The notes: a model not told the origin generated them from the sequence alone. A stretch of DNA of 51,835 nucleotides from Spirochaetaceae bacterium (GCA_031277165.1 JAISLT010000120.1:1-51835), one strand, 5' to 3'. Positions 17,034 to 24,609 are shown, numbered from the stretch's first letter. Program-made: numbers and translations.

Positions 17034-17062
17034 TTGTGGAACCCCCTTTTTTCTGTTATACT
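17034..17062 (+). promoter_or_regulatory. clpS promoter
   Basis: TTGTGG (17034-17039), a 17-base spacer and TATACT (17057-17062) with an extended TG at 17054-17055. The predicted start near 17069 leaves about five bases before ATG 17074 and no ribosome-binding site. Confidence 0.7.
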
Positions 17063-17073
17063 GTAAAATTGAG

Positions 17074-17376
17074 ATGCCAGGAGACGGTACAAAGCTGCTT
17101 GATAAAAAGAAACACAAACTTAAGGAACCGGAGGAATACCGGGTCATACTGCTTAATGACAACTTTACCCCCATGGAATTTGTGGTAGAAGTGGTGATGA
17201 TCGTTTTCCACAAAAAACGGGAGGATGCTACCAAGATCATGCTGGATGTTCACCAAAAGGGAAAGGGAACGGTGGGGGTTTATCCCTATGACATAGCTCA
17301 AACCAAGGCTAACCATGTTCATTTTCTTGCACGGCAAAACAGCTTTCCGTTAAAATGCATCGTGGAAAAGGCCTAG
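17074..17376 (+). CDS. clpS: ATP-dependent Clp protease adaptor ClpS
   Basis: ClpS recognises N-degrons (Leu, Phe, Tyr, Trp at the N-terminus) and docks them on the ClpA N-domain. The 100-residue protein has the family core YRVILLNDNFTPMEFVVEVV with the N-degron pocket (NDNFTPMEFV), VHQKGKGTVGVYPYDIAQTK and a final CIVEKA. The start at ATG 17074 gives a short charged N-terminal extension needed for delivery. It lies upstream of clpA and aat, so adaptor, unfoldase and N-degron-making transferase are neighbours. A weak hairpin with a T-run after the stop may separate its transcript from clpA. Confidence 0.97.
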   Translation: MPGDGTKLLDKKKHKLKEPEEYRVILLNDNFTPMEFVVEVVMIVFHKKREDATKIMLDVHQKGKGTVGVYPYDIAQTKANHVHFLARQNSFPLKCIVEKA

Positions 17377-17409
17377 GAACCTGCTGCGCTTGTGCATAAA
17401 ACCCTTAAA

Positions 17410-17432
17410 AATCACCGGGTAGGCGATTTTTT
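17410..17432 (+). terminator. Probable clpS terminator
   Basis: AATCACC (17410-17416), loop GGGTA, GGCGATT (17422-17428) makes a 7-base stem with one mismatch, followed by a run of T to 17432. A weak Rho-independent terminator. Confidence 0.45.
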
Positions 17433-17520
17433 ACCCTGCAAACTCCATCGGACCAAAGGTCCGCCGCAGCCCGGTAACCGTAAATTTTTATACATTTTGC
17501 GATAAAGCGTACTATTCTCC

Positions 17521-17613
17521 ATGGATTTGGATTTGTCAGGGAAGGAATTGCTAAAAAGAGGGGATCTCCCTGTTTTCGCCGTTGAAATTACCGGTATTCT
17601 AATGTATCTTTGA
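17521..17613 (+). CDS. Candidate 30-residue small protein or leader peptide before clpA
   Basis: ATG 17521 opens a 30-codon frame, MDLDLSGKELLKRGDLPVFA then VEITGILMYL, ending at TGA 17611-17613. That is one base before the AAGGAG that serves clpA (ATG 17627). TACTAT at 17510-17515 lies five bases upstream, so a transcript could begin at or near the ATG, as at other leaderless genes here. The peptide is charged in its first half and hydrophobic in its second. The clpA promoter lies within it. It could be a chance frame. Its tight fit against the clpA ribosome site is the main reason to list it. Confidence 0.3.
   Translation: MDLDLSGKELLKRGDLPVFAVEITGILMYL
17582..17610 (+). promoter_or_regulatory. 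clpA promoter
   Basis: TTGAAA (17582-17587), 17 bases, TATCTT (17605-17610). The predicted start near 17617 would lie within or just before the AAGGAG ribosome site of clpA. Confidence 0.5.
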
Positions 17614-17626
17614 TAAGGAGTGCCAT

Positions 17627-18283
17627 ATGAAAATAAGCCGCCATGTCCAAGCCATTATCAACGCCGCTTACAACGAGGCCAAGGTTCGAAACCATGAATA
17701 CCTAACCCCGGAGCATGTTCTCTACGCGGCCCTGTCCTTCGACGAAGTTCAGGGGGTCCTAACGGCCTGCGGGGCCAACCTGGAACAGCTTAAGACGGGG
17801 CTGGAAACCTATATAGAACAGAAAGTTCCGATGGTGGACAATTCAGAGCCCACCCAGACGGTGGGCTTCCAAAGTGTGCTGGAACGGGCGGTGATACAAA
17901 GTCAAAGCTCCCAGCGGGATACCCTGGATGTGGCGGATATTCTGGTTTCTCTTTTTGACGAAGAACGAAATTACTGCGCCTATTACCTCCGTAAGGCGGG
18001 GGTAAAGCGCTTTGACCTGGTAAATATCCTTTCCCACGGTTACGAGGGGGAGGAGGTGTACCATGCCGGCACGCCCCCCCCCCCGGCGGGAGGAACAGCC
18101 CAGGCCCGAGGAAGAAGCCGAAGGGGGCGAAAATGTCCGGCCCAAGGGGACGGGAAAAAAGAGCGCCCTGGAACGCTTTGCCACGGAACTTACCTCCCTG
18201 GCCCGGGAGGGCCGGCTGGAACCGGTAATCGGCAGAGAGGCGGAGCTGGACAGAACAGTCCAGGTACTCTGCCGGCGCCTTAA
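17627..18283 (+). CDS. clpA: ClpA N-domain, frame closed after a C11 tract
   Basis: Residues 1 to about 145 are a full ClpA double-Clp N-domain: MKISRHVQAIINAAYNEAKV, HEYLTPEHVLYAALSFDEVQ, VLERAVIQSQ, ILVSLFDEERNYCAYYLRKA. This domain is where ClpS docks. At the 11-C run (18074-18084) the frame departs from the AAA+ core and continues for about 70 non-homologous residues, rich in Gly, Arg and Pro, to a stop at 18283. Removing one C restores a continuous ClpA (T-P-P-P-R-R-E-E-Q). The start is ATG 17627 with AAGGAG upstream. The possible explanations are a sequencing error in a homopolymer, slippage or phase variation, or real production of a free N-domain. Confidence 0.85.
   Translation: MKISRHVQAIINAAYNEAKVRNHEYLTPEHVLYAALSFDEVQGVLTACGANLEQLKTGLETYIEQKVPMVDNSEPTQTVGFQSVLERAVIQSQSSQRDTLDVADILVSLFDEERNYCAYYLRKAGVKRFDLVNILSHGYEGEEVYHAGTPPPPAGGTAQARGRSRRGRKCPAQGDGKKERPGTLCHGTYLPGPGGPAGTGNRQRGGAGQNSPGTLPAP
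18051..18058 (+). promoter_or_regulatory. Perfect internal Shine-Dalgarno sequence for the ClpA core
   Basis: AGGAGGTG lies five bases before ATG 18063 and inside the N-domain frame (codons for Glu-Glu-Val). That ATG is in the +1 frame and reads through the C11 tract into the AAA+ core. Strength, spacing and frame all favour an internal start, but the bases also encode ordinary residues, so coincidence is possible. Confidence 0.55.
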
Positions 18284-20129
18284 AAACAACCCCGTCCATG
18301 TGGGGGATGCCGGGGTGGGCAAGACCGCCATTACCGAAGGTTTGGCCCAGCGCATTGTCCAGGGGCAGATACCCCCGGCTCTAAGGGATTTTTCGATCTT
18401 TTCCTTGGACATGGGCGCCCTGGTGGCAGGCACCAAGTACCGGGGCGATTTTGAAGAGCGGATCAAGCGGGTTATCGAAGAAATGCTCAAAAAAGAAAGG
18501 GCCATCCTGTTTATAGACGAAATTCATACCCTGGTAGGGGCCGGTTCTGTTTCGGGGAACGCCCTGGATGCGTCCAATTTATTAAAGCCGGCCCTGGCAT
18601 CGGGGAAGCTCCGCTGCATAGGAAGTACCACCCACGAGGAATACGGCAAATTCTTTGAAAAAGACCGGGCCCTTTCCCGGCGTTTTCAGAAAATCGATAT
18701 TAACGAACCCAGCGAAGAAGACGCCATAGCGATCCTCCGGGGGATTAAAACTAAATACGAAGACTACCACCAGGTTCATTACAGCGACGAAGCCCTGGAG
18801 GGGGCGGTTAAACTTTCCGCCCAGTACATAACCGACCGCCGGCTTCCCGACAAAGCCATCGACGTTATTGACGAGACCGGGGCCTTTGTCCGCATCCGGG
18901 CCTACAAGTACGGACAGGAAGAAACCGGGGAACCGGAAACTGAAAAGAACCGGGAGCAGGAAGGAATTTCCGGGCAGGAAGAATACAGGGACAGGACCGC
19001 ACCCACGCAACCGGCAAAGTACCGCGAAGAAACCGGCGGAACCTTTTCGGGCCCGATTCCGGCGCAGGACGAATCCGGAAGCGCCAGCGTCCAGGAAGGG
19101 ACGGTGGATTTTATTAACATAGGCATCGGCGAGATCGAAATGGTGGTTTCCAAGATAGCCCGGATTCCCGAACGTTCCGTGGGGATGAACGAAAAGGACA
19201 GGCTTAAAAGCCTTAAGGACGAACTCCTAAAGCGCATATTCGGACAGGACCAGGCGGTAAGCGCCGTGGTTAACGCGGTAAAACGGTCCCGGGCAGGGTT
19301 TCGCTCCCCCAATAAACCGGTGGCGAATTTCCTCTTTGTGGGCCCCACCGGGGTCGGAAAAACCGAACTTGCCCGGAGCCTCGCCGGTATTCTGGAAGTG
19401 CCCATGCACCGTTTTGACATGAGCGAATACCAGGAAAAACACACCGTGTCGCGGCTCATCGGTTCCCCCCCGGGCTATGTGGGATACGAAGACGGCGGTC
19501 TTTTAACCGATACGGTGCGAAAGCAGCCCCATGCGGTGGTACTGCTGGACGAAATTGAAAAGGCCCACCCGGACATTTATAATATCCTTCTTCAGATTAT
19601 GGATTACGCCACCCTAACGGACAACAACGGCCGCAAGGCGGATTTTAGAAACGTTGTCTTTATTATGACCAGCAACGCCGGCGCCAGAGAAATAGGGAAG
19701 AGCCTTATCGGTTTTGGAGAAAGGGTCAACGACGAAACCGCCGTGGACGGAGCGGTGGAAAAGATCTTTACCCCGGAATTCCGCAACCGCCTTGATGCGG
19801 TGATCCGCTTTGGGCACCTGTCCAGGGAAATAATGGTATCCATTATCAACAAGGAACTGGCGGTATTTAAGGAACAGCTGGCGGAAAAGAACGTTACCCT
19901 GGAGGTAACGGAAACCTGCATCAACAGGCTTGCCGAAGAGGGCTATTCCAGGGATTTTGGCGCAAGAAACGCCGGACGGCTTGTGGAAGAGAAGATCAAA
20001 ACCTTCTTTGTTGACGAAGTACTCTTTGGACGGCTCTGCGAAGGGGGCCGGACCAGGGCCGATTACAGCGACGGCGAATACAGAATAGAAATAGTGGAAA
20101 GCGCCGTGGCAGAAACGGCGCCCTCCTAA
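18063..20129 (+). CDS. clpA: ClpA AAA+ unfoldase core (D1 and D2)
   Basis: The 688-residue frame holds both ClpA ATPase modules. D1 has [20 protein letters not shown], Walker A GDAGVGKT and Walker [16 protein letters not shown]2 has Walker A GPTGVGKT, the [11 protein letters not shown] pore loop, [13 protein letters not shown] and [11 protein letters not shown]. The SLIGFGERV loop before [10 protein letters not shown] matches the ClpP-binding IG(F/L) loop, so this is a protease partner and not a ClpB disaggregase. A Glu/Gly/Thr-rich insertion of about 55 residues lies between D1 and D2. ATG 18063 has a perfect Shine-Dalgarno sequence and would yield ClpA lacking its N-domain, unable to accept ClpS cargo. 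The stop overlaps the aat start (TAATG). Confidence 0.93.
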   Translation: MPARPPPRREEQPRPEEEAEGGENVRPKGTGKKSALERFATELTSLAREGRLEPVIGREAELDRTVQVLCRRLKNNPVHVGDAGVGKTAITEGLAQRIVQGQIPPALRDFSIFSLDMGALVAGTKYRGDFEERIKRVIEEMLKKERAILFIDEIHTLVGAGSVSGNALDASNLLKPALASGKLRCIGSTTHEEYGKFFEKDRALSRRFQKIDINEPSEEDAIAILRGIKTKYEDYHQVHYSDEALEGAVKLSAQYITDRRLPDKAIDVIDETGAFVRIRAYKYGQEETGEPETEKNREQEGISGQEEYRDRTAPTQPAKYREETGGTFSGPIPAQDESGSASVQEGTVDFINIGIGEIEMVVSKIARIPERSVGMNEKDRLKSLKDELLKRIFGQDQAVSAVVNAVKRSRAGFRSPNKPVANFLFVGPTGVGKTELARSLAGILEVPMHRFDMSEYQEKHTVSRLIGSPPGYVGYEDGGLLTDTVRKQPHAVVLLDEIEKAHPDIYNILLQIMDYATLTDNNGRKADFRNVVFIMTSNAGAREIGKSLIGFGERVNDETAVDGAVEKIFTPEFRNRLDAVIRFGHLSREIMVSIINKELAVFKEQLAEKNVTLEVTETCINRLAEEGYSRDFGARNAGRLVEEKIKTFFVDEVLFGRLCEGGRTRADYSDGEYRIEIVESAVAETAPS
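18074..18084 (+). repeat. C11 homopolymer at the ClpA N-domain/core junction
   Basis: Eleven consecutive C form the longest homopolymer noticed in the window. The N-domain frame and the core frame differ by one base across it; ten C would fuse them. The tract lies in a Pro/Arg/Glu-rich linker, where extra or missing residues would be tolerated. Confidence 0.9.
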
Positions 20130-20839
20130 TGCCCGGCTCCGGCCGGCAGCACAGACCGTACCGTCCGGGGCCGGATCCGGCTTTTCCTTATTTTACAGAG
20201 GACCAACGCTATCCCTTTCCCGATCCCGATACGGTCCCGGGTAATGTCATTGCCCTGGGGGGAAACCTTTCGCCGGGGATGCTCCTTTCCGCCTACGAAC
20301 AGGGGATCTTTCCCTGGTACAACCGGGAGGATCCCGTACTGTGGCAGTCCCCGGATCCACGGTGTGTGATTTTTCCCGAAACCCTCCATGTGTCAAAATC
20401 CATGCGGCGGATACTGCGCGGCGGCAGTTTCGAGATAACCATCGACACGGATTTTGCCGGGGTAATACGGGGCTGCGCCGAAACGGACAGACCCGGCCAG
20501 GGGGGCACCTGGATCACCGAAGACATTATCGCCGCTTATACGGAACTCCACAGGCTTGGCCATATTCACTCCGCGGAAAGCCGGCGGGACGGAACCCTGG
20601 CGGGGGGCTGTTACGGCGTCCGGATAGGCAGGGTTTTCTGCGGCGAATCGATGTTCTCTAGGGTACCCAACGCTTCCAAAGCGGCCTTCCTTTCCCTGGC
20701 AAAATACCTTTTTGCAGAACGGGGTGTGCTGTTCATCGACTGCCAGGTTCCCACGGATCACCTCCTTAGTCTGGGGGGCCGGGAGATAGGCCGCCATGAC
20801 TTTTTGCGGCTGCTGCGGGAAACCCTGTCTGCGGAATGA
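20129..20839 (+). CDS. aat: Leucyl/phenylalanyl-tRNA-protein transferase
   Basis: Aat adds Leu or Phe from tRNA to N-terminal Arg or Lys, creating N-degrons read by ClpS. Landmarks are GNVIALGGNLSPGMLLSAYEQ, GIFPWYNREDPVLWQSPDPR, GGTWITEDIIAAYTELHRLG, HSAESRRDGTLAGGCYGVRI and FIDCQVPTDHLLSLGG. The family usually begins near the FP-x-x-x-x-A segment, so the first 25 residues here are a Pro/Arg-rich extension. ATG 20129 overlaps the clpA stop by one base, implying coupled translation with the ClpA core. With clpS and clpA it completes a local N-degron pathway. Confidence 0.96.
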   Translation: MPGSGRQHRPYRPGPDPAFPYFTEDQRYPFPDPDTVPGNVIALGGNLSPGMLLSAYEQGIFPWYNREDPVLWQSPDPRCVIFPETLHVSKSMRRILRGGSFEITIDTDFAGVIRGCAETDRPGQGGTWITEDIIAAYTELHRLGHIHSAESRRDGTLAGGCYGVRIGRVFCGESMFSRVPNASKAAFLSLAKYLFAERGVLFIDCQVPTDHLLSLGGREIGRHDFLRLLRETLSAE

Positions 20840-20881
20840 AGCTCCCCACTAAGCAGCGGCGCCGGCAACTACGCGGCCGTG

Positions 20882-20923
20882 GAATTCGTTTTCCACTTTG
20901 ATTGGACGCAACAAAACTCCTAG
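20882..20923 (+). repeat. Remnant of a GxxExxY gene 3' end
   Basis: This stretch reads EFVFHFDWTQQNS then stop, against GFLFNFD-stop followed by the same TQQNS-stop bases at the right edge of the window. At nucleotide level 26 of 27 bases agree, including the full run GACGCAACAAAACTCCTAG. It lies 43 bases after the aat stop. No upstream part of the gene is present, so it is a solo 3' tail. The rest of the 155-base gap between aat and the oxidoreductase shows nothing else. Confidence 0.6.
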
Positions 20924-20994
20924 TGCGAAGGCTCCTAGACGCGGCCCTGGGCCCGCAGAATTTAAGTAATCTAAGCGCCAAGGGCGGGAACGGT

Positions 20995-21996
20995 TCAACG
21001 CCAGGCTTGTATTGTATGAAGGTATTTAATTACCCGAAAACCATCGCCGGCGCTTGAGAGCGGAATGTGTTCTTTATTCAGGACGCAGGACAATGCGTCC
21101 TCCACCATGCCGCTAAAATAGCCGGTTTTTTTGTTAAACCCTTCTTCTGTTTTTTCCAGGGATTTAAATTTTTCCGCATAGGGGCTTTTTTTGCTTTCCC
21201 ATACTTCAAAAATTCCGTTTCCTATTCTAAGCCTGCCCTGTTCGCAGGAAAATTCTATTTCAAAGACCAGATGATCCCGGCCTGCTCCCAGTTCTAAAAG
21301 AAAGGGCAGAGAAATGGAGACCGCGGCAACCGAAGGGTTCTCCAGGGATCCTAGAAGATAGGCCGTTCCTGTGCTGCTCCCCAAAGCGGCGCCGGAGCTT
21401 CTGCGGTGTTTAAGGGCCGCCCCGGTAAGAAACATCACCGCATCCGCCAGGTGGGTGCCGTCATGCCACAGGACATCCAAAAGCCGCCGGGTCCTTCCCA
21501 TGTACAGGCTGCCCCGTACCCCGCAGAGGGGGCCCAGGCGCCCCCCCCGAAGGATGTTCCGGGCCCTGTGGTAATCGGCGGCATAGCGCCGTTCGTGGTT
21601 GGTTACGACGGTAATTTTTCCGGACCGGTGCAGGGCGGCGATCTTCCCCGCGGCCCCCAGGGTATCTGCCAGGGGTTTTTCGCAGACCGCCACGGGAACC
21701 CCGCAGCGCGCTGCCAGGGAACAATAACGCCAATGGGAATCGGGGTGGGTGGCAATATGGAGGATCCGGGGCCGCTGTTCCCGCAGCATCGTTTCCACAT
21801 CGGCATAGACCGGGGTCTTCCATTTTTCCGCGAAGAGCCGCCGCCGCTCTTCGTCCGTGTCCGCCCCGCCGCATAAAACCAGGCGGGGATTTGCCGCCAC
21901 TGCCCCCGCATGGGTGCAGGGCTTTTCCCGCAGCGGATCCTCCTCCAGAAGACTGGCAATACGGCCCAGACCGGCAATGGCCGCCTTAACTGCCAT
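20995..21996 (-). CDS. Gfo/Idh/MocA family oxidoreductase
   Basis: NAD(P)-dependent sugar or inositol oxidoreductase family, 333 residues. The Rossmann start is VKAAIAGLGRIASLL. The EKP motif is VAVCEKPLADTLGAAGKIAA, with the conserved Lys, and the C-terminal domain has the VLWHDGTHLADAVMFL histidine motif. The substrate is unknown. ATG 21996 follows the ComFB gene by one base and has only a weak ribosome site. It is the last gene of an HD-ComFB-oxidoreductase operon. It contains a C8 run (21541-21548) in frame. Confidence 0.9.
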   Translation of the reverse strand: MAVKAAIAGLGRIASLLEEDPLREKPCTHAGAVAANPRLVLCGGADTDEERRRLFAEKWKTPVYADVETMLREQRPRILHIATHPDSHWRYCSLAARCGVPVAVCEKPLADTLGAAGKIAALHRSGKITVVTNHERRYAADYHRARNILRGGRLGPLCGVRGSLYMGRTRRLLDVLWHDGTHLADAVMFLTGAALKHRRSSGAALGSSTGTAYLLGSLENPSVAAVSISLPFLLELGAGRDHLVFEIEFSCEQGRLRIGNGIFEVWESKKSPYAEKFKSLEKTEEGFNKKTGYFSGMVEDALSCVLNKEHIPLSSAGDGFRVIKYLHTIQAWR

Positions 21997-21997
21997 T

Positions 21998-22717
21998 TTA
22001 TTCGCTTATGATAAGCTGGTTTTTTTCTTCCCCCGGAGGAAAAAGGTACAGATCCGGCAGCTTAAAGGTTCTGGTTAAGGAAAAGGAAGAACTGGTCTGT
22101 TCGCTTATAACGGGAATAGAAAAGACATGGTTTAGCTCCGCAAAACTTTCCGACACTATTTTAATGGTATATTGAAATGTTCCCCGGGATCCGGCGGCGG
22201 CCGCGGCCACGGGCTTGGGCAGAAAGGTAAAGGTTCCGTTGGTATTGGGGATAAGGGTATAGGGGTTTTGCCAATTTTTATCTTTCATGGGGGTACCGGT
22301 TCCGTTTTGGAGAAGCTCCACCGTTACACCGGATATGGGAGAAAAGTTAAGGCCGTTAAATACCCGCCCCATGATGGTGGGAATATTAAAAACCGGCGTA
22401 TCCGCCAGGGCCTCTTCTTCCATGGTCTTGTCATGGCTAAAATAGGGCCGCAGGTTATGGTTTACCCGTTTAATGCCCTCATAAACAAGCGCCGTCAGAT
22501 CCGCCCGGCTTTGTTGATCCGCCTCCTGGTTGATCCTGGCCGCCCCCCGGTGGGAAACCACATAGTGCGGTTCGGTGCGGTTAAGAACATAGCAGACCGC
22601 ATCCTGCCTGCATTGGCTGCAGGTACATATCTTGCGATCCCCGGCGGCTTCCAGGGAATCGCAGAGGGCATTCACCTCCGCTATTACAAGATCTTCCGTG
22701 GTATTGTGTATTTCCAT
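21998..22717 (-). CDS. ComFB-domain protein with C-terminal Ig/CNA-B-like domain
   Basis: Residues 1 to about 60 fit ComFB (PF10719): IHNTTEDLVIAEVNALCDSL, the cysteine cluster CTCSQC, then DAVCYVLNRTEPHYVVSHRG. ComFB proteins have been described as cyclic dinucleotide receptors, so a second-messenger input is a reasonable inference. After a linker the rest (MGRVFNGLNFSPISGVTVEL, GTFTFLPKP, GTFQYTIKIVSESFAELNHV) looks like a beta-sandwich of the carboxypeptidase-regulatory/CNA-B kind. That pairing is unusual. No signal peptide is visible. ATG 22717 is chosen over 22744 because GGGGGGA precedes it and it starts the domain. It lies 12 bases after the HD gene. Confidence 0.75.
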   Translation of the reverse strand: MEIHNTTEDLVIAEVNALCDSLEAAGDRKICTCSQCRQDAVCYVLNRTEPHYVVSHRGAARINQEADQQSRADLTALVYEGIKRVNHNLRPYFSHDKTMEEEALADTPVFNIPTIMGRVFNGLNFSPISGVTVELLQNGTGTPMKDKNWQNPYTLIPNTNGTFTFLPKPVAAAAAGSRGTFQYTIKIVSESFAELNHVFSIPVISEQTSSSFSLTRTFKLPDLYLFPPGEEKNQLIISE

Positions 22718-22728
22718 TTTTATCCCCC

Positions 22729-23985
22729 CTATAAATTTAACCATTTTTCGGTATTGTTCAATACATCCATGGAGATTTCCACCGGTTCGGCGGTAAAAAT
22801 CCGCACCATCTGAAGTGAATTAACAAAGGCCGCCAAAACCCCCTCCTTAAAGGCGCTGGAACTTTCCCCAAAACTTGCTCCTTCGTCCCGGACAAAAAGG
22901 TCCGTTTCAAAGGAGACCCTTTCTCCCAGGTCAATAATTAGGGATTCGCCGGGGATGTTTTTTCCCGTGACCCGGCGGATCTCCGCCGCCAGGGCTTCTT
23001 CATGGAGGGCCCGGTTTTTTATACATCGCAGCGCTTCGTGTTTTTCCCCGTCAAATGGAAAAGACGCTGCCTGGGTAAACAGTTTCCCGTCCTGGACCAA
23101 ACCGGCTAAGGAAAAGGGGGCAAAGTTTTTTTCCCCCATCATGGAAAAAAGCCCCTGGTCGTCAAGGTTGTACAGATCCTCCGGGACAATGACCCCCTTT
23201 TTAAGTCCCGCCAGAAGGGCCGTTTTGATCATCGCCGTGGCGGAGCGGATCTGCCGGTGCCAGTACACGGTACGGTACATAAGGTACTTGGAAAAGAGGA
23301 TCGATTCCACGCTGGGTATACCCCGGGAATCGATCTCGACCCCCCGTTCCCGGTGGGGAGAAAGCCTGGAATAAATAAAATCCACATCCTGGGCGCCGTA
23401 GGGAACGCCGCAGTACCGGGCGTCCCGGTTAAGGTAGTCCAGTTTGTCCGGGTCCAGCACGCCGGAAAGGAGCCGCCTAAAAAAAACCAACTCGCCGTTT
23501 CCCCTGTCATCCCCGGTCTTGTCCACAATGGCGGCGGTCAATGCCGGGTCCGCCCCGGTCTTGCCAATAAGGCTCTTAAGGGGCTCCGTCATGATAATCT
23601 CCCCCCCGAGTTTTTCGTGGTCCGCCAGGGGAAGTTCCTTAAGGGAATGGGCATAGGGAAAATGCCCCAGATCGTGGAACAGGGCGGCGCAGAGGAAAGA
23701 AAGGGCCCCCTGGGGGTTTAGCCAGGATGCGCCCCGCTCGCAGAGGTTTATTAAAAGCCGCCGGGAAAGGTAGTATACCCCAATGGAATGGCCGGCCCTG
23801 GTATGGGTGGCGCCGGGATAGACACAGTAGGCGGGACCCAACTGGAAGATCCGGTTAAGCCGCATAAAGGGGGGGGATACGGTCAGGGCCGCCAGTTCCG
23901 GCGTAAGGTAGATATGGCCCCACAGAGAATCCCGGATAGGAACGCTAAAACCCCGCTGCAGGACAGAAAGAACCGTTTTCCCCAT
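22729..23985 (-). CDS. HD-domain phosphohydrolase (SAMHD1/dGTPase-like)
   Basis: The 418-residue protein has the full set of metal ligands of the HD superfamily: GATHTRAGHSIGVYYL (His61), AALFHDLGHFPYAHSL (His104-Asp105), and LDPDKLDYLNRDARYCGV, the signature of SAMHD1-like and YdhJ-like hydrolases. The N-terminal IRDSLWGHIYLTPELAALTV is the usual 'IRDPIHG' opening. It probably hydrolyses a (d)NTP or other phosphate ester; the substrate is open. The promoter (23997-24025) predicts a start only about five bases before ATG 23985, with no ribosome site. First gene of the operon. Confidence 0.88.
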   Translation of the reverse strand: MGKTVLSVLQRGFSVPIRDSLWGHIYLTPELAALTVSPPFMRLNRIFQLGPAYCVYPGATHTRAGHSIGVYYLSRRLLINLCERGASWLNPQGALSFLCAALFHDLGHFPYAHSLKELPLADHEKLGGEIIMTEPLKSLIGKTGADPALTAAIVDKTGDDRGNGELVFFRRLLSGVLDPDKLDYLNRDARYCGVPYGAQDVDFIYSRLSPHRERGVEIDSRGIPSVESILFSKYLMYRTVYWHRQIRSATAMIKTALLAGLKKGVIVPEDLYNLDDQGLFSMMGEKNFAPFSLAGLVQDGKLFTQAASFPFDGEKHEALRCIKNRALHEEALAAEIRRVTGKNIPGESLIIDLGERVSFETDLFVRDEGASFGESSSAFKEGVLAAFVNSLQMVRIFTAEPVEISMDVLNNTEKWLNL

Positions 23986-23996
23986 AATAGGAACTA

Positions 23997-24025
23997 ATAA
24001 TAGAAAAAAGATGTTGCCCTTTCAA
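23997..24025 (-). promoter_or_regulatory. Promoter of the HD hydrolase operon
   Basis: On the minus strand TTGAAA (24020-24025), 17 bases, TATTAT (23997-24002). Its -35 box touches the -35 box of the divergent promoter at 24014-24042. Confidence 0.7.
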
Positions 24026-24042
24026 GGCAGGATCGGTACAAT
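24014..24042 (+). promoter_or_regulatory. Promoter of the 24049 gene, divergent and overlapping
   Basis: TTGCCC (24014-24019), 17 bases, TACAAT (24037-24042). The predicted start coincides with ATG 24049, so the transcript would be leaderless. Confidence 0.7.
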
Positions 24043-24048
24043 ACATCC

Positions 24049-24600
24049 ATGGGACAAAAAGTCCTGGGCATTATACTTTTGCTTTTTTTTGGCCTGGTTC
24101 TCTACGGACAAATATCCGGCGAAAGACCCGCTACCCTTCCCCGTGAACTGCTTCGGCCCCAATATGGGGAAGAACCCCGGTTTCCCAGGGATTATGTCAT
24201 TGGCGAACTGGGACAGGGGGATGCGCCGGAAGGTTCCTACCAGGCGGCCCGGCGGTTTTTGGCGGACCTGGTTTCGGCCCAGGGCAGAACGGCGGCTTTA
24301 CCGGAACACAGGCGGACCGCGGTGATGGAACCCATTGCCGGCCTGGGAATTAGGGCCTGGCGCATTGGGGGCGGCCGGATGGAAAACGACGGCAGCATCT
24401 CGTTTTTGGTCCGCTTCCTTGGCAGGGAAAAGGGCATCACCGGCGAACTGTACCTGCGGCAGGAAGAAGCCGCCACTTCCGGGGAAACCGCCCCCCGGTG
24501 GACGGTGGATGATATTTTACTTGAGGCGCCCCGCAGTCTTGCCGAAGGAAAATATAGCCCCGGGGCTGCGGAAATGACCCCCTACGAGCGTTTTTTTTAG
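24049..24600 (+). CDS. Hypothetical protein with N-terminal signal or anchor segment
   Basis: I do not recognise the 183-residue product. It begins with a hydrophobic segment (KVLGIILLLFFGLVLYGQ) that is a signal peptide or anchor. The following soluble part has FLADLVSAQGRTAALPEHRR, GRMENDGSISFLVRFLGREK and ITGELYLRQEEA, a beta-rich pattern ending RWTVDDILLEAPRSL. It ends TPYERFF. It is cotranscribed with the PilZ protein gene nine bases downstream, so a partnership is possible. Translation probably starts without a leader. Confidence 0.75.
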   Translation: MGQKVLGIILLLFFGLVLYGQISGERPATLPRELLRPQYGEEPRFPRDYVIGELGQGDAPEGSYQAARRFLADLVSAQGRTAALPEHRRTAVMEPIAGLGIRAWRIGGGRMENDGSISFLVRFLGREKGITGELYLRQEEAATSGETAPRWTVDDILLEAPRSLAEGKYSPGAAEMTPYERFF

Positions 24601-24609
24601 GATTACGGT

